Source: Candidatus Latescibacterota bacterium (GTDB lineage: Bacteria > Latescibacterota > UBA2968 > UBA8231). Taken from it: 8,098 nt of DNA. The translations under genes were made by a program, and so were the position numbers. Positions within the stretch are counted from its first letter, which is position 1. Every line of letters begins with the position of its first letter. Where the stretch lies: assembly GCA_022827165.1 (NCBI GenBank), contig JAJDTN010000209.1, forward strand, positions 1 to 8,098, read 5' to 3'. Shown here piece after piece: positions 1 to 5,915 of this stretch. The notes beneath the pieces were generated by a model. The model searched no databases, was not told the DNA's origin, and saw nothing but the letters and a program-made list of their open reading frames with translations.

Positions 1-158
1 TCGGCTTCCGTCAGCACCGGGATCTCCAGCGGCGGCAGGACCGGAGGATCCCCGGCCGAGCAGATCCCTGGCAGCGCGGCGAACAGGACGACGGCCGTCA
101 CGCTTCTCAGCATGGGCGCCTCAGACCGGCGTGTGGAACGACAGCCGGAGACTACCAT
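1..158 (-). CDS. Secreted CBM9-like paralogue, copy 1 (N-terminal part only, runs off left edge)
   Basis: This is the first ~52 residues of a third member of the tandem family; the rest lies outside the window. The reading starts MVVSGCRSTRRSEAP, followed by MLRSVTAVVLFAALP and ICSAG. That is a positively charged n-region, a hydrophobic core and a signal peptidase I-like site (CSA before G), so the product is probably exported. The mature start, PPVLPPLEIPVL, matches copies 2 and 3. The ATG at 158 overlaps the stop of copy 2 by 7 nt (ATGGTAG), exactly as at the copy 2/copy 3 junction, which is why I chose it. An internal ATG at 113 has a GAGG five bases upstream and would give a shorter, more typical signal peptide; copy 2 has no ATG at that point. 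The family match is inferred from copies 2 and 3, because this fragment ends before the domain core. Confidence 0.72.
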   Translation of the reverse strand, partial: MVVSGCRSTRRSEAPMLRSVTAVVLFAALPGICSAGDPPVLPPLEIPVLTEA

Positions 159-1024
159 CCCAAAACCCGCTTGAGCGAGCCCCATCCCGAGGGCCGCACC
201 GCCGTCGGAGGCGGCTCCAGGCCGACCAGCACCGCCTGCGCGAAACCGCTGGCATCCTCCCGCAGAATCCTGGCAGGAGGGAATGGATAGGTGACGACCG
301 CGACGCACCAGTCACAAGGATCGACATCGACGCCTATCACCCCCAAGGTGATGGCATCACCGACCTTCAGGTCCGACCGAACGCTCGCCTGGAGCCCCAC
401 GTCGCTGACCACGTCGAACACCGTGAGCGACACCTCCACGCGCGTCTCGATCTCGTGATTGGCCTTGGGTGGGTCCGAGTCGGTCACCCCGTGGATGAAC
501 TCCGTCGTGTTTCTCCACGCGCCCGCGGCTCCGGTGTAGCGAACCGAGAGGCCGCCCTCCGCAAAGGGCAGCACCTCGACTCTCTGCGCCGTGGCCGCGT
601 CCGAGGCGACCTCCTGCGGAGCCACCTCGACCATGAACTCGAACTGGCCGTCGCGCCATCCATCGAACACCCGATCGGAGATCCCCGTGTCCCGCCTCTC
701 AAAGGCGAGGAGCAGGCGATCCGGCGGCAGCACGGCAATCCAGACTTCAAGCCGGTAATCCAACACGGAGATCACGCCGTCGCCCTCGGTGACGTCCCCC
801 CACATGTCGATCATCGCGAGCGTCGGCGGACCGATGACCTGCCGCCAGTCCGTCAGGTCACCGTCCACCTGGATGGCATCGGCGTCCGCCAGCACCGGGA
901 TCTCGAGCGGCGGCAGGACGGGAGGCTCCCCGGCCGAGCAGATCCTTGGCAGCGCGGCGAACAGGACGATGGCCGTCACGCTTCTCAGGCTGGTGCGCCT
1001 CAGATGACAGCCGGACGTTACCAT
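152..1024 (-). CDS. Secreted CBM9/DOMON-like beta-sandwich protein, copy 2
   Basis: The product has 290 residues. An N-terminal signal peptide (about residues 1-31) has a basic n-region (HLRRTSLR), the core VTAIVLFAALP and the cleavage-like ICSAG. The mature part opens with PPVLPPLEIPVL and then DADAIQVDGDLTDW (residues 47-60). This resembles the D-G-x-L-x-D-W opening of CBM9-like domains, and the later WRDGQFEFMVEVAP (123-136) fits the family's second signature. I therefore predict a secreted or cell-surface ligand-binding domain, possibly for carbohydrate, with no catalytic motif visible. The tail is PSGWGSLKRVLGW. A CDWC motif (237-240) lies in a segment that differs from copy 3. The ATG at 1024 overlaps the TAA of copy 3 by 7 nt with no clear Shine-Dalgarno, suggesting translational coupling. 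An ATG at 1051 is possible but would read further into copy 3. The CBM9 link is by motif memory only, so the function is tentative. Confidence 0.8.
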   Translation of the reverse strand: MVTSGCHLRRTSLRSVTAIVLFAALPRICSAGEPPVLPPLEIPVLADADAIQVDGDLTDWRQVIGPPTLAMIDMWGDVTEGDGVISVLDYRLEVWIAVLPPDRLLLAFERRDTGISDRVFDGWRDGQFEFMVEVAPQEVASDAATAQRVEVLPFAEGGLSVRYTGAAGAWRNTTEFIHGVTDSDPPKANHEIETRVEVSLTVFDVVSDVGLQASVRSDLKVGDAITLGVIGVDVDPCDWCVAVVTYPFPPARILREDASGFAQAVLVGLEPPPTAVRPSGWGSLKRVLGW

Positions 1025-1851
1025 TCCATGAGCCGCTTGAGCGGGCCCCATCCCGAGGGCCGCACCACCGTCGGAGGCGGTTCCAGGCCGACCAGCACCG
1101 CCGGCGCGAAACCGCTGGCGTCTTCCTGCAGACCCCTGGCTCCGCCGACGGAACCGGGATAGTAGATGACCCTGTAGCAGGTAGAACTGAATCCATCACC
1201 ATTGTTGTCGGCGGCCAGCACGGCCAAGGTGATGGTGTCACCGATCCTCAGGCCAGAGCGTACGCTCTCCGCGGCGCCCGCATCGCTTACCACGTCGAAG
1301 ACCGTGAGCGACAACTCGACGCGCGTCACCTTCTCATCCGGGTCCAGAGCAGCCACTCCGTGGATGAACTCCGCCGTGTTCCGCCATCGACCCACAGCTC
1401 CGGTGTAGCGGACCGAGAGGCCATCCTCGGCGAAGGGAAGCACCTCAACTCGCTGCGCCGTGGCCGCGTCCGAAGCGACCTCCTGGGGCGCCACCTCGAC
1501 CATGAACTCGAACTGGCCATCGCGCCAGACACCGACCATGCCATCGGAGACCACTTCATCGAGTCGTTCGAAGGCGACGAGCATGCGATCCGGCGGCAGG
1601 GCTGCAATCCAGATCTCGATCCAGAAAGTCGACGGGCAGTACGCGGATTCGCTGGGGTCAGCCCACGTGTCATATGTCGTGAGCAGGGGCGGACCGATGA
1701 CCTGCCGCCAGTCCGTCAGGTCACCGTCCACCTGGATGGCATCGGCGTCCGTCAGCACCGGGATCTCGAGCGGCGGCAGGACGGGGGCCTCCCCACCGAA
1801 GCACATGAGCGGAAACACGACAAGAAGAAGGATTGATGTTCGGGCCTTCAC
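1018..1851 (-). CDS. Secreted CBM9/DOMON-like beta-sandwich protein, copy 3 (first gene of the array)
   Basis: The product has 277 residues from the GTG at 1851. That start is preceded by GGAG with a 7-nt spacer and gives a compact signal peptide, VKARTSILLLVVFPLMCFG then G-E-A-P. The frame is open far upstream, antisense to the aldolase, and an ATG at 1926 is also in frame, but the ribosome site favours 1851. The mature protein shares PVLPPLEIPVL, the D-G-D-L-T-D-W motif (42-48) and WRDGQFEFMVEV (109-120) with copy 2. Residues 109-166 match copy 2 residues 123-180 at 54 of 58 positions. A DNNGDG loop (215-220) looks like a Ca-binding D-x-N-x-D-G turn and is absent from copy 2. The tail is PSGWGPLKRLMEW. 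The likely role is an exported binding domain; the ligand is unknown. As the first gene of the leftward operon, its upstream spacer should hold the promoter. Confidence 0.82.
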   Translation of the reverse strand: MKARTSILLLVVFPLMCFGGEAPVLPPLEIPVLTDADAIQVDGDLTDWRQVIGPPLLTTYDTWADPSESAYCPSTFWIEIWIAALPPDRMLVAFERLDEVVSDGMVGVWRDGQFEFMVEVAPQEVASDAATAQRVEVLPFAEDGLSVRYTGAVGRWRNTAEFIHGVAALDPDEKVTRVELSLTVFDVVSDAGAAESVRSGLRIGDTITLAVLAADNNGDGFSSTCYRVIYYPGSVGGARGLQEDASGFAPAVLVGLEPPPTVVRPSGWGPLKRLMEW

Positions 1852-1858
1852 CAACAGT

Positions 1859-1862
1859 CTCC
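1859..1862 (-). promoter_or_regulatory. Ribosome binding site deciding the start of copy 3
   Basis: On the minus strand GGAG (read 1862 to 1859) lies 7 nt upstream of the GTG at 1851. It selects that GTG over the ATG at 1926, which would put about 25 extra polar residues before the signal peptide. Confidence 0.55.
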
Positions 1863-2052
1863 GCTCCCTGTTCGCGCATGGCTCCACTATGGAAGATCCG
1901 ACTTGCACTTGAGTGTATCTCACCATCCGGCCCGCGTCTTGCGCCTGAGTGGCAGGGCAAGCCCCGCTCACCAGATCCCGCAAGATGTGCTGTGAAGGTA
2001 ACAGTTGCCTGAACCGGCCTCCATGTGCCCAGGCCTTGGCGCAGGCCATCGG

Positions 2053-2081
2053 TTGGCCCGCTCCGTGCGAGCGGCTACCAT
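2053..2081 (+). promoter_or_regulatory. Candidate sigma-70-type promoter, possibly giving a leaderless mRNA
   Basis: TTGGCC (2053-2058, 4 of 6 to TTGACA) and TACCAT (2076-2081, 4 of 6 to TATAAT) are separated by 17 bp. The GTG of the aldolase begins at 2089, 7 nt after the -10 element, about where transcription would start. No Shine-Dalgarno precedes that GTG, so a leaderless transcript would be consistent. This rests on pattern matching only. Confidence 0.38.
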
Positions 2082-2088
2082 TGGCGCC

Positions 2089-2868
2089 GTGATCTTCGAC
2101 GGCATCGACGACTTCCGCCGCCGGCTGCAATCCGGCGAGACCCTGGTGGGCACCACCCTGACCCTCACCGATCCCCAGGTCTGCGAGGCCCTGGCGGACA
2201 TGGTCGACTTCCTGTGGATCGACCTGGAGCACTCCGCCATGGGGCCGGAGGCGATGCGCACCCACCTGATGGTGGCCCGGGGCCGGCGCCGGGCCGTCTT
2301 CGTGCGGGTCCCGTCCTCCGACACCGCCTCGATCAAGCCGGTCCTCGACGCCGGCGCCCCCGGCATCGTGGTCCCCCAGGTCGCCTCCGCCGCTGAGGTC
2401 GAGGCCGTGGTCGCCGACTGCCGTTACCCGCCCGCCGGACGCCGCGGCTTCGGACCCCTCGTGGCCTCCGACTACGGCCGCCTGGGCGGACCCGGCTACC
2501 CGGAGCTGGCCGACCGCAGCCTCTTCGTCTCGGTCATGATCGAGCGCGTCGAGGCGGTGGAGGCGATCGACGCGATCGTCGCCGTGCCCGGCCTCGACTC
2601 GGTGGTCCTCGGGCCGAACGACCTGTCGGGTTCCCTCGGCCTCCTCGGGCAGGTGGAGCACCCCGACGTGGTGGCCGCCATGGAGCGCGTCATCGCGGCG
2701 GCCTCCGCCCGCGGTCTGCCGGTGGGCTCGGGCATGCCCGTCGACCTGGAGTACGCCGAGGTCCAGGCGCGGCGCGGCGTCCAGTGGCTGCAGATCGGCG
2801 GCGACCTCCCCCACCTGATGCTCGCGCTGGACGACACGGTGAAGACAGTCCGCCAGCGGCTGGCGTGA
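2089..2868 (+). CDS. HpcH/HpaI-family class II (metal-dependent, pyruvate) aldolase
   Basis: The product has 259 residues from GTG 2089, the usual length for this TIM-barrel family. Members cleave 2-keto-4-hydroxy acids into pyruvate plus an aldehyde, for example HpaI and GarL. The landmarks are in order: GTTLTLTDP near the N-terminus; DLEHS with the catalytic-type His48; RVPSSD with Arg73 for the pyruvate carboxylate; GAPGIVVPQV; YPPAGRRGFGP; Glu152 in MIERVEA; and Asp178 in LGPNDLSGSLG. The last two are the metal ligands. Each sits three residues after the E. coli HpaI residues as I remember them (H45, R70, E149, D175), which supports this start. The frame is open upstream to an ATG at 2005, but the extra 28 residues look non-homologous. 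The gene overlaps the next one by 4 nt. The reaction class is solid. The substrate is unknown; a sugar-acid intermediate is suggested by the neighbours. Confidence 0.9.
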   Translation: MIFDGIDDFRRRLQSGETLVGTTLTLTDPQVCEALADMVDFLWIDLEHSAMGPEAMRTHLMVARGRRRAVFVRVPSSDTASIKPVLDAGAPGIVVPQVASAAEVEAVVADCRYPPAGRRGFGPLVASDYGRLGGPGYPELADRSLFVSVMIERVEAVEAIDAIVAVPGLDSVVLGPNDLSGSLGLLGQVEHPDVVAAMERVIAAASARGLPVGSGMPVDLEYAEVQARRGVQWLQIGGDLPHLMLALDDTVKTVRQRLA

Positions 2869-3926
2869 ACCTCCTCCCCGCGCAGGCCCTGCGCGATCTC
2901 GGCGTCGAGTTGTTCCAGGCCTGCGGCGCCCCCGCCGCCGAAGCCGCCCTCGTGGCCGACCACCTCGCGGAGGCCAGCCTCATGGGCATCGACTCCCACG
3001 GCGTCGTGCGCTACGTGATGTACGTGGAGCACTGCCTCGACGGCACCATCCGGCCCGGCGTCCCGGCGCGGATGGTGGACGGCCGCGGCCGGGTGGCCGT
3101 GGTCGACTGCGGCATGAACTTCGGACAGGTCGGCGCCCACTACATCACCGACCGGGTCCTCGAGGACGCTCGCGCCGGGGGCATCGCCTTCGCCGTCAGC
3201 CGCCGCTGCCATCACGTGGGCCGCCTCGGCGCCTGGCCGCAGAAGCTGGCCGAGGCCGGCCTCTTCGCGCTGGCCGTGGCCAACAGCCACCGGCACGGCC
3301 ACTTCGTCGTGCCCTGGGGCGGACGCGAGGGCCGGCTGGCCACCAACCCCCTGGCCTGGGCGGCGCCGACGGGAGGCGATCCCCTGTTGCTGGACATGTC
3401 GACGAGCATGGTCCCGGAAGGCCGGATCCGCACCGCCCTGCACGCCGGAGAGCGGCTGCCCGAGGGCCGCATCCTCGACGGAGACGGCCGGCCCACCGTC
3501 GATCCCGCCGACTTCTACGGGCCGGGCGAGGGACCGCCCGCCGGCGCCATCCTGCCCTTCGGCGGCGATCTCGGGTACCGCGGCTTCGGGCTGAGCCTGC
3601 TGGTGGAGGTCCTCGGCGCGGCGATCGCCGGCGAGCCGCTGGCCGAACCCGACGACGGGCGCTACATCAACGGCTTCGGCATCCTCGCCATCGATCCGGC
3701 GGCGCTGGCCGGCTCCGGGGACCGCTTCCAGGAGCTGACCGTCGAGCTGCGCGACTACGTGCGCAGCTCCGCCCCGGCCCCCGGCTTCGAGGAGGTCCTC
3801 ATGCCGGGCGAGCGGGAGTTCCGCACCTTGAGGGCCCGCCGGCGCGATGGCATCCCCTTGGCGGAGGAGAGTTGCCGCCTCATCGCGGAGGCCGCGGAGC
3901 GGGTCGGGGTCCGGGTGCCATGGTGA
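2865..3926 (+). CDS. Malate/L-lactate dehydrogenase-family (Ldh/YiaK type) NAD(P)-dependent oxidoreductase
   Basis: The product has 353 residues from the GTG at 2865, which shares GTGA with the aldolase stop. Coupling is likely, since there is no strong Shine-Dalgarno. The family comprises non-Rossmann NAD(P)-dependent 2-ketoacid/2-hydroxyacid oxidoreductases, including malate, ureidoglycolate and 2,3-diketogulonate enzymes. Visible landmarks are IDSHGVVRY with His45; CHHVGRLGAW with His116/117, the catalytic His region; LATNPLAW (159-165), the nucleotide-site N-P; LDMSTS (176-181); and DGDGRPTVDP. The usual GHKGYGL element reads GYRGFGL here (237-243), so His and Lys are replaced by Tyr and Arg. 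The length is normal. Pairing with an aldolase suggests that it reduces or oxidises a 2-keto acid on the same route. The exact substrate cannot be assigned within this broad family. Confidence 0.88.
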   Translation: MNLLPAQALRDLGVELFQACGAPAAEAALVADHLAEASLMGIDSHGVVRYVMYVEHCLDGTIRPGVPARMVDGRGRVAVVDCGMNFGQVGAHYITDRVLEDARAGGIAFAVSRRCHHVGRLGAWPQKLAEAGLFALAVANSHRHGHFVVPWGGREGRLATNPLAWAAPTGGDPLLLDMSTSMVPEGRIRTALHAGERLPEGRILDGDGRPTVDPADFYGPGEGPPAGAILPFGGDLGYRGFGLSLLVEVLGAAIAGEPLAEPDDGRYINGFGILAIDPAALAGSGDRFQELTVELRDYVRSSAPAPGFEEVLMPGEREFRTLRARRRDGIPLAEESCRLIAEAAERVGVRVPW

Positions 3927-3979
3927 ACCCGCCGCCGCGACGGCGAACAGATTGACCACTTTACCGATGGAGACACGAA

Positions 3980-5014
3980 ATGAAGATTTTCGCTCGATAT
4001 GCTGATTTGTTGCAGTGGGTGGAAGAGAGGGGGCATTCGCCGGAAGTGCTCGGATACACGCCGGACGGGTCGCCGCTGATCTGTCTGCGCGCCGGCGGCG
4101 ACAAGGAGCCGGCCATCTTCATCAGCGCCGGGAGCCACTCCACCGAGCAAGCCGGCGTGGGCGCCGCCATGGGCCTGCTGGAATCGCTCGACACCGAGCA
4201 CCAAGTCTACATCTTCCCCAGCAGGGACCCCATGGGGATGAACGGCTACGCCTACGTCCTGGGCCTGAGCCTGGACGAGGTGCCCGAGCTGAACTCGGCG
4301 GCCGATGTGGCGGAGGTCCTGAAGGCCCGCGGCGAGGTGCTCTACGAGGAGGACGATACCGTCCTCGCCATCGTCGGGGAGTACGGCTACTCGACGCGGG
4401 GGCTTCTCGGGAAGTTCGAGGTCGGCGCCGACTTCCTCGAGCCCCTCCGCGGCCGGCGCATCTTCTTTCCCTCCGGCGACGAGGGCGAAGGCACCGCCCC
4501 CTGCCAGCGGGCCTACTCCCTGATCGTGACTCCCGAGGGCGAGATCCTGCACATCAACCGGTTCCACGACACCGCCTGGGCCCCGGTGGAATCGCGCTGC
4601 ACGCGCAACCTCATGGCCCGCATCAATCCCGGCCTGACCCTGGACCTGCACGAGTACGGCGGCGACGGCTTCTGGTTCTCCGCCCGCCACCAGCAGACCG
4701 ACGAGGACGAGCGCTGGGAGCAGAAGATGGCCGACACCATGATCCGCGCCGTGGCCGACTCGGGCGTCGAGCTGGCGCCCCACGGCTACATGCCCGGCCC
4801 CTTCTTCGAGGTGCAGGAACGCGGCGTCGTATGGCTGATCGCCGAGCAGCGGGGAGAGGGCCTGAACCTGGCCGACTACGGGGCCAGCCTCTACGGACCG
4901 TCCTTCACCATCGAGACGGGGATGAAGATGGCCGGCGGCTACGACGAGCGGGTGAGCACTTCGATGCTGGTCTCGCGGACGGCGATCTCTGTCTTCGAGG
5001 AGCGGTGGGGTTGA
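3980..5014 (+). CDS. M14-like zinc carboxypeptidase/deacylase (aspartoacylase/succinylglutamate desuccinylase type)
   Basis: The product has 344 residues. The first zinc-binding pair is in GSHSTEQAG (His53, Glu56, an H-x-x-E motif), the third ligand is His224 in TLDLHEYGG, and the general-base glutamate is Glu312 in FTIETGM. This is the M14 layout. SRDPMGMNGY (81-90) sits where the N-P-x-G substrate-loop segment occurs in relatives. No signal peptide is seen, so it should act in the cytoplasm on a small acyl- or amide-linked compound rather than on protein. GGAGA at 3969-3973 lies 6 nt before the ATG, a good ribosome site. The first ~50 bases are clearly less GC-rich than the rest, which would ease initiation. 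The 53-bp gap after the dehydrogenase holds a small hairpin (CGCCG/CGGCG, 3930-3945), so the gene could be co-transcribed or partly separate. The superfamily is confident; the substrate is unknown. Confidence 0.85.
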   Translation: MKIFARYADLLQWVEERGHSPEVLGYTPDGSPLICLRAGGDKEPAIFISAGSHSTEQAGVGAAMGLLESLDTEHQVYIFPSRDPMGMNGYAYVLGLSLDEVPELNSAADVAEVLKARGEVLYEEDDTVLAIVGEYGYSTRGLLGKFEVGADFLEPLRGRRIFFPSGDEGEGTAPCQRAYSLIVTPEGEILHINRFHDTAWAPVESRCTRNLMARINPGLTLDLHEYGGDGFWFSARHQQTDEDERWEQKMADTMIRAVADSGVELAPHGYMPGPFFEVQERGVVWLIAEQRGEGLNLADYGASLYGPSFTIETGMKMAGGYDERVSTSMLVSRTAISVFEERWG

Positions 5015-5033
5015 GGGGAGTTCAGCTCTCCTT
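5013..5033. terminator. Weak stem-loop at convergent gene ends, possible bidirectional terminator
   Basis: AGGGGAG (5014-5020), loop TTCAG (5021-5025) and CTCTCCT (5026-5032) can form a 7-bp stem with one G-T pair. It spans the 7-bp gap between the convergent stops of the M14-like gene and the dehydrogenase. There is no U-rich tract on either side, so any termination would be weak or factor-assisted. Confidence 0.25.
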
Positions 5034-5915
5034 CCTCACCCTGACGCCCAGCACCCGCTCCCACACCTTGATCATCGCTCCCTTGGCCTCGTCGCCGTGG
5101 CCCTCGGCCAGGGCCTGGCGGTAGGTCTGCATCGCCCCCGAGGCCACGGGCATGGGGGCCCGCTGCTCGTTGGCGCGCTCCATGATCGCCGCCATGTCCT
5201 TGAAGGCGGCGCCCATGGGGTAGCCCTCGTCGAACCGCCCCTGCAGGACGCGCTCGGCGAAGTAGTCGAAGCCGAAGCTCTGGCCGGAGCCGGTGGCCAC
5301 CACGCGGCGGAGCTTGTCGGGGTCGAGGCCGAGGCCCGTCGTCAGGGGCAGCATCTCGGCCATGGCCGCCACCGAGATGTTGTAGAGGACGTTGTTGGCC
5401 ATCTTGGTCAGCTGGCCGTGGCCGGGCGCGCCCATGTGGACCACGAGGCTGCCGATCCGCTCCAGCAGGGGCTTCACCTTCTCGAAGGCGGTCTCGTCCC
5501 CGCCCACCATCACCGTCAGGGTCCCCGCGGCGGCGCGGTCCTCCAGGCCGGTGACCGGCGCGTCGAGGAACCGGACCCCCTGCCCCGCCAGCCGGTCCTC
5601 CATGGACCGGGCGGCCTCGGGGCGGCAGGTGCTGCAGTCGACGACGATCGCTCCGGGAGTCAGGGACCCGGCCAGCCCTCCGGGGCCGAAGACGACCTCC
5701 TCCACAACGCTCTCCTCCGGCAGTGACAGCAGGACCCGGTTGCAGCCCCGCCCGACGGAGGCCACATTCTCCACCGGCCTGACGCCGGGGGCCTTCACCG
5801 CCTCGCAGGCCGCGGTGTCGATGTCGTAGACGAGGATCTCCTCGCCGCCGCCCGCCAGGTTGACGACCATCCTCCGGCCCATGGCACCCAGACCGATGAA
5901 ACCCACCTTGTCCAT
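5022..5915 (-). CDS. NAD(P)-dependent beta-hydroxyacid dehydrogenase (3-hydroxyisobutyrate / tartronate-semialdehyde reductase family)
   Basis: The product has 297 residues, typical for the family. Signatures run in order: the Rossmann GLGAMG loop (8-13, within VGFIGLGAMG); the acidic residue after strand 2 (VYDID, Asp31); VDCST (92-96), the substrate-binding segment; FLDAPVTGLEDRAAAGTL (117-133); the catalytic lysine Lys171 in GHGQLTKMANN; and the helix lysine Lys239 in AAFKDM. The usual DAPVSGG reads DAPVTGL, a small departure. Asp31 suggests a preference for NAD over NADP. GGAGGG at 5922-5927 lies 6 nt before the ATG. The gene is convergent with the M14-like gene (7-bp gap) and divergent from the AhpD-fold gene (33 bp). 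Next to an HpcH-type aldolase, a GarR-like role (tartronate semialdehyde to glycerate) is attractive. 3-Hydroxyisobutyrate or succinic-semialdehyde activity is equally possible from sequence alone. Confidence 0.9.
   Translation of the reverse strand: MDKVGFIGLGAMGRRMVVNLAGGGEEILVYDIDTAACEAVKAPGVRPVENVASVGRGCNRVLLSLPEESVVEEVVFGPGGLAGSLTPGAIVVDCSTCRPEAARSMEDRLAGQGVRFLDAPVTGLEDRAAAGTLTVMVGGDETAFEKVKPLLERIGSLVVHMGAPGHGQLTKMANNVLYNISVAAMAEMLPLTTGLGLDPDKLRRVVATGSGQSFGFDYFAERVLQGRFDEGYPMGAAFKDMAAIMERANEQRAPMPVASGAMQTYRQALAEGHGDEAKGAMIKVWERVLGVRVRKES

Larger units (their letters stand above)
1..1851 (-). repeat. Tandem gene duplication array, about 0.87-kb units, at least 3 copies
   Basis: The same gene unit is repeated head to tail. 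The offset between copies 2 and 3 is 863 bp at the D-G-D-L-T-D-W coding block (838-847 against 1701-1710). The offset between copies 1 and 2 is 878 bp at the mature N-terminus and 866 bp at the start codons; the 12-bp difference is four extra codons in copy 1's n-region. DNA conservation is patchy. The blocks around 826-930 and 1689-1793 differ at only a handful of positions, as do 588-650 and 1460-1522, while intervening segments do not align well. The array continues beyond position 1, so the copy number is unknown. Confidence 0.85.
1852..2088. other. Divergent intergenic spacer between the secreted-protein array and the aldolase operon
   Basis: This 237-bp stretch separates the leftward array from the rightward metabolic genes, so it should contain both promoters. 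I see no convincing small gene or RNA in it. For the leftward operon I found no persuasive -35/-10 pair; CATAGT on the minus strand near 1890 is the best -10-like hexamer. An imperfect inverted repeat with CACT/AGTG arms lies at 1906-1915, and a perfect 5-bp hairpin (GGCCA, loop TCGGT, TGGCC) lies at 2044-2058, overlapping the proposed -35 of the aldolase promoter. Either could be an operator, but both are short enough to arise by chance. Confidence 0.5.

Noticed and set aside
13..40. Lipobox or lipoprotein signal in copies 1-3 because of a Cys near the end of the signal peptide
   Set aside because: The residue before the Cys is Ile or Met (GIC, RIC, LMC), not Gly, Ala or Ser, so signal peptidase II processing is unlikely; signal peptidase I sites fit better.
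131..1836. Long plus-strand open frames (131-1162 and 946-1836) across the secreted-protein array
   Set aside because: They lie antisense to copies 2 and 3, are rich in Arg, His and Pro with no recognisable motif, and resemble each other only because the genes beneath them are duplicates.
1852..2814. Upstream extension of copy 3, open on the minus strand to 2814
   Set aside because: It is antisense to the well-supported aldolase gene, low in complexity and without homology to copies 1 and 2. The GGAG-preceded GTG at 1851 gives a proper signal peptide.
3930..3945. Hairpin CGCCG/CGGCG between the dehydrogenase and the M14-like gene as a terminator
   Set aside because: Only 5 bp, no U-tract, and easily expected by chance in such GC-rich sequence.
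3952..3980. TTGACC before the M14-like gene as a -35 box
   Set aside because: The hexamer 17 bp downstream (ACGAAA) is a poor -10 and runs into the start codon, so no usable promoter is seen.
2496..4783. Minus-strand open frames 2496-3959 and 3755-4783
   Set aside because: They are antisense shadows of the dehydrogenase and M14-like genes, caused by high GC at third positions; their His-, Gly- and Ala-rich composition is typical of such shadows.
4015..5124. Plus-strand open frame overlapping the M14-like gene in another phase
   Set aside because: It is Arg- and Gly-rich and lacks any domain, whereas the M14-like frame has all zinc ligands and a good ribosome site.
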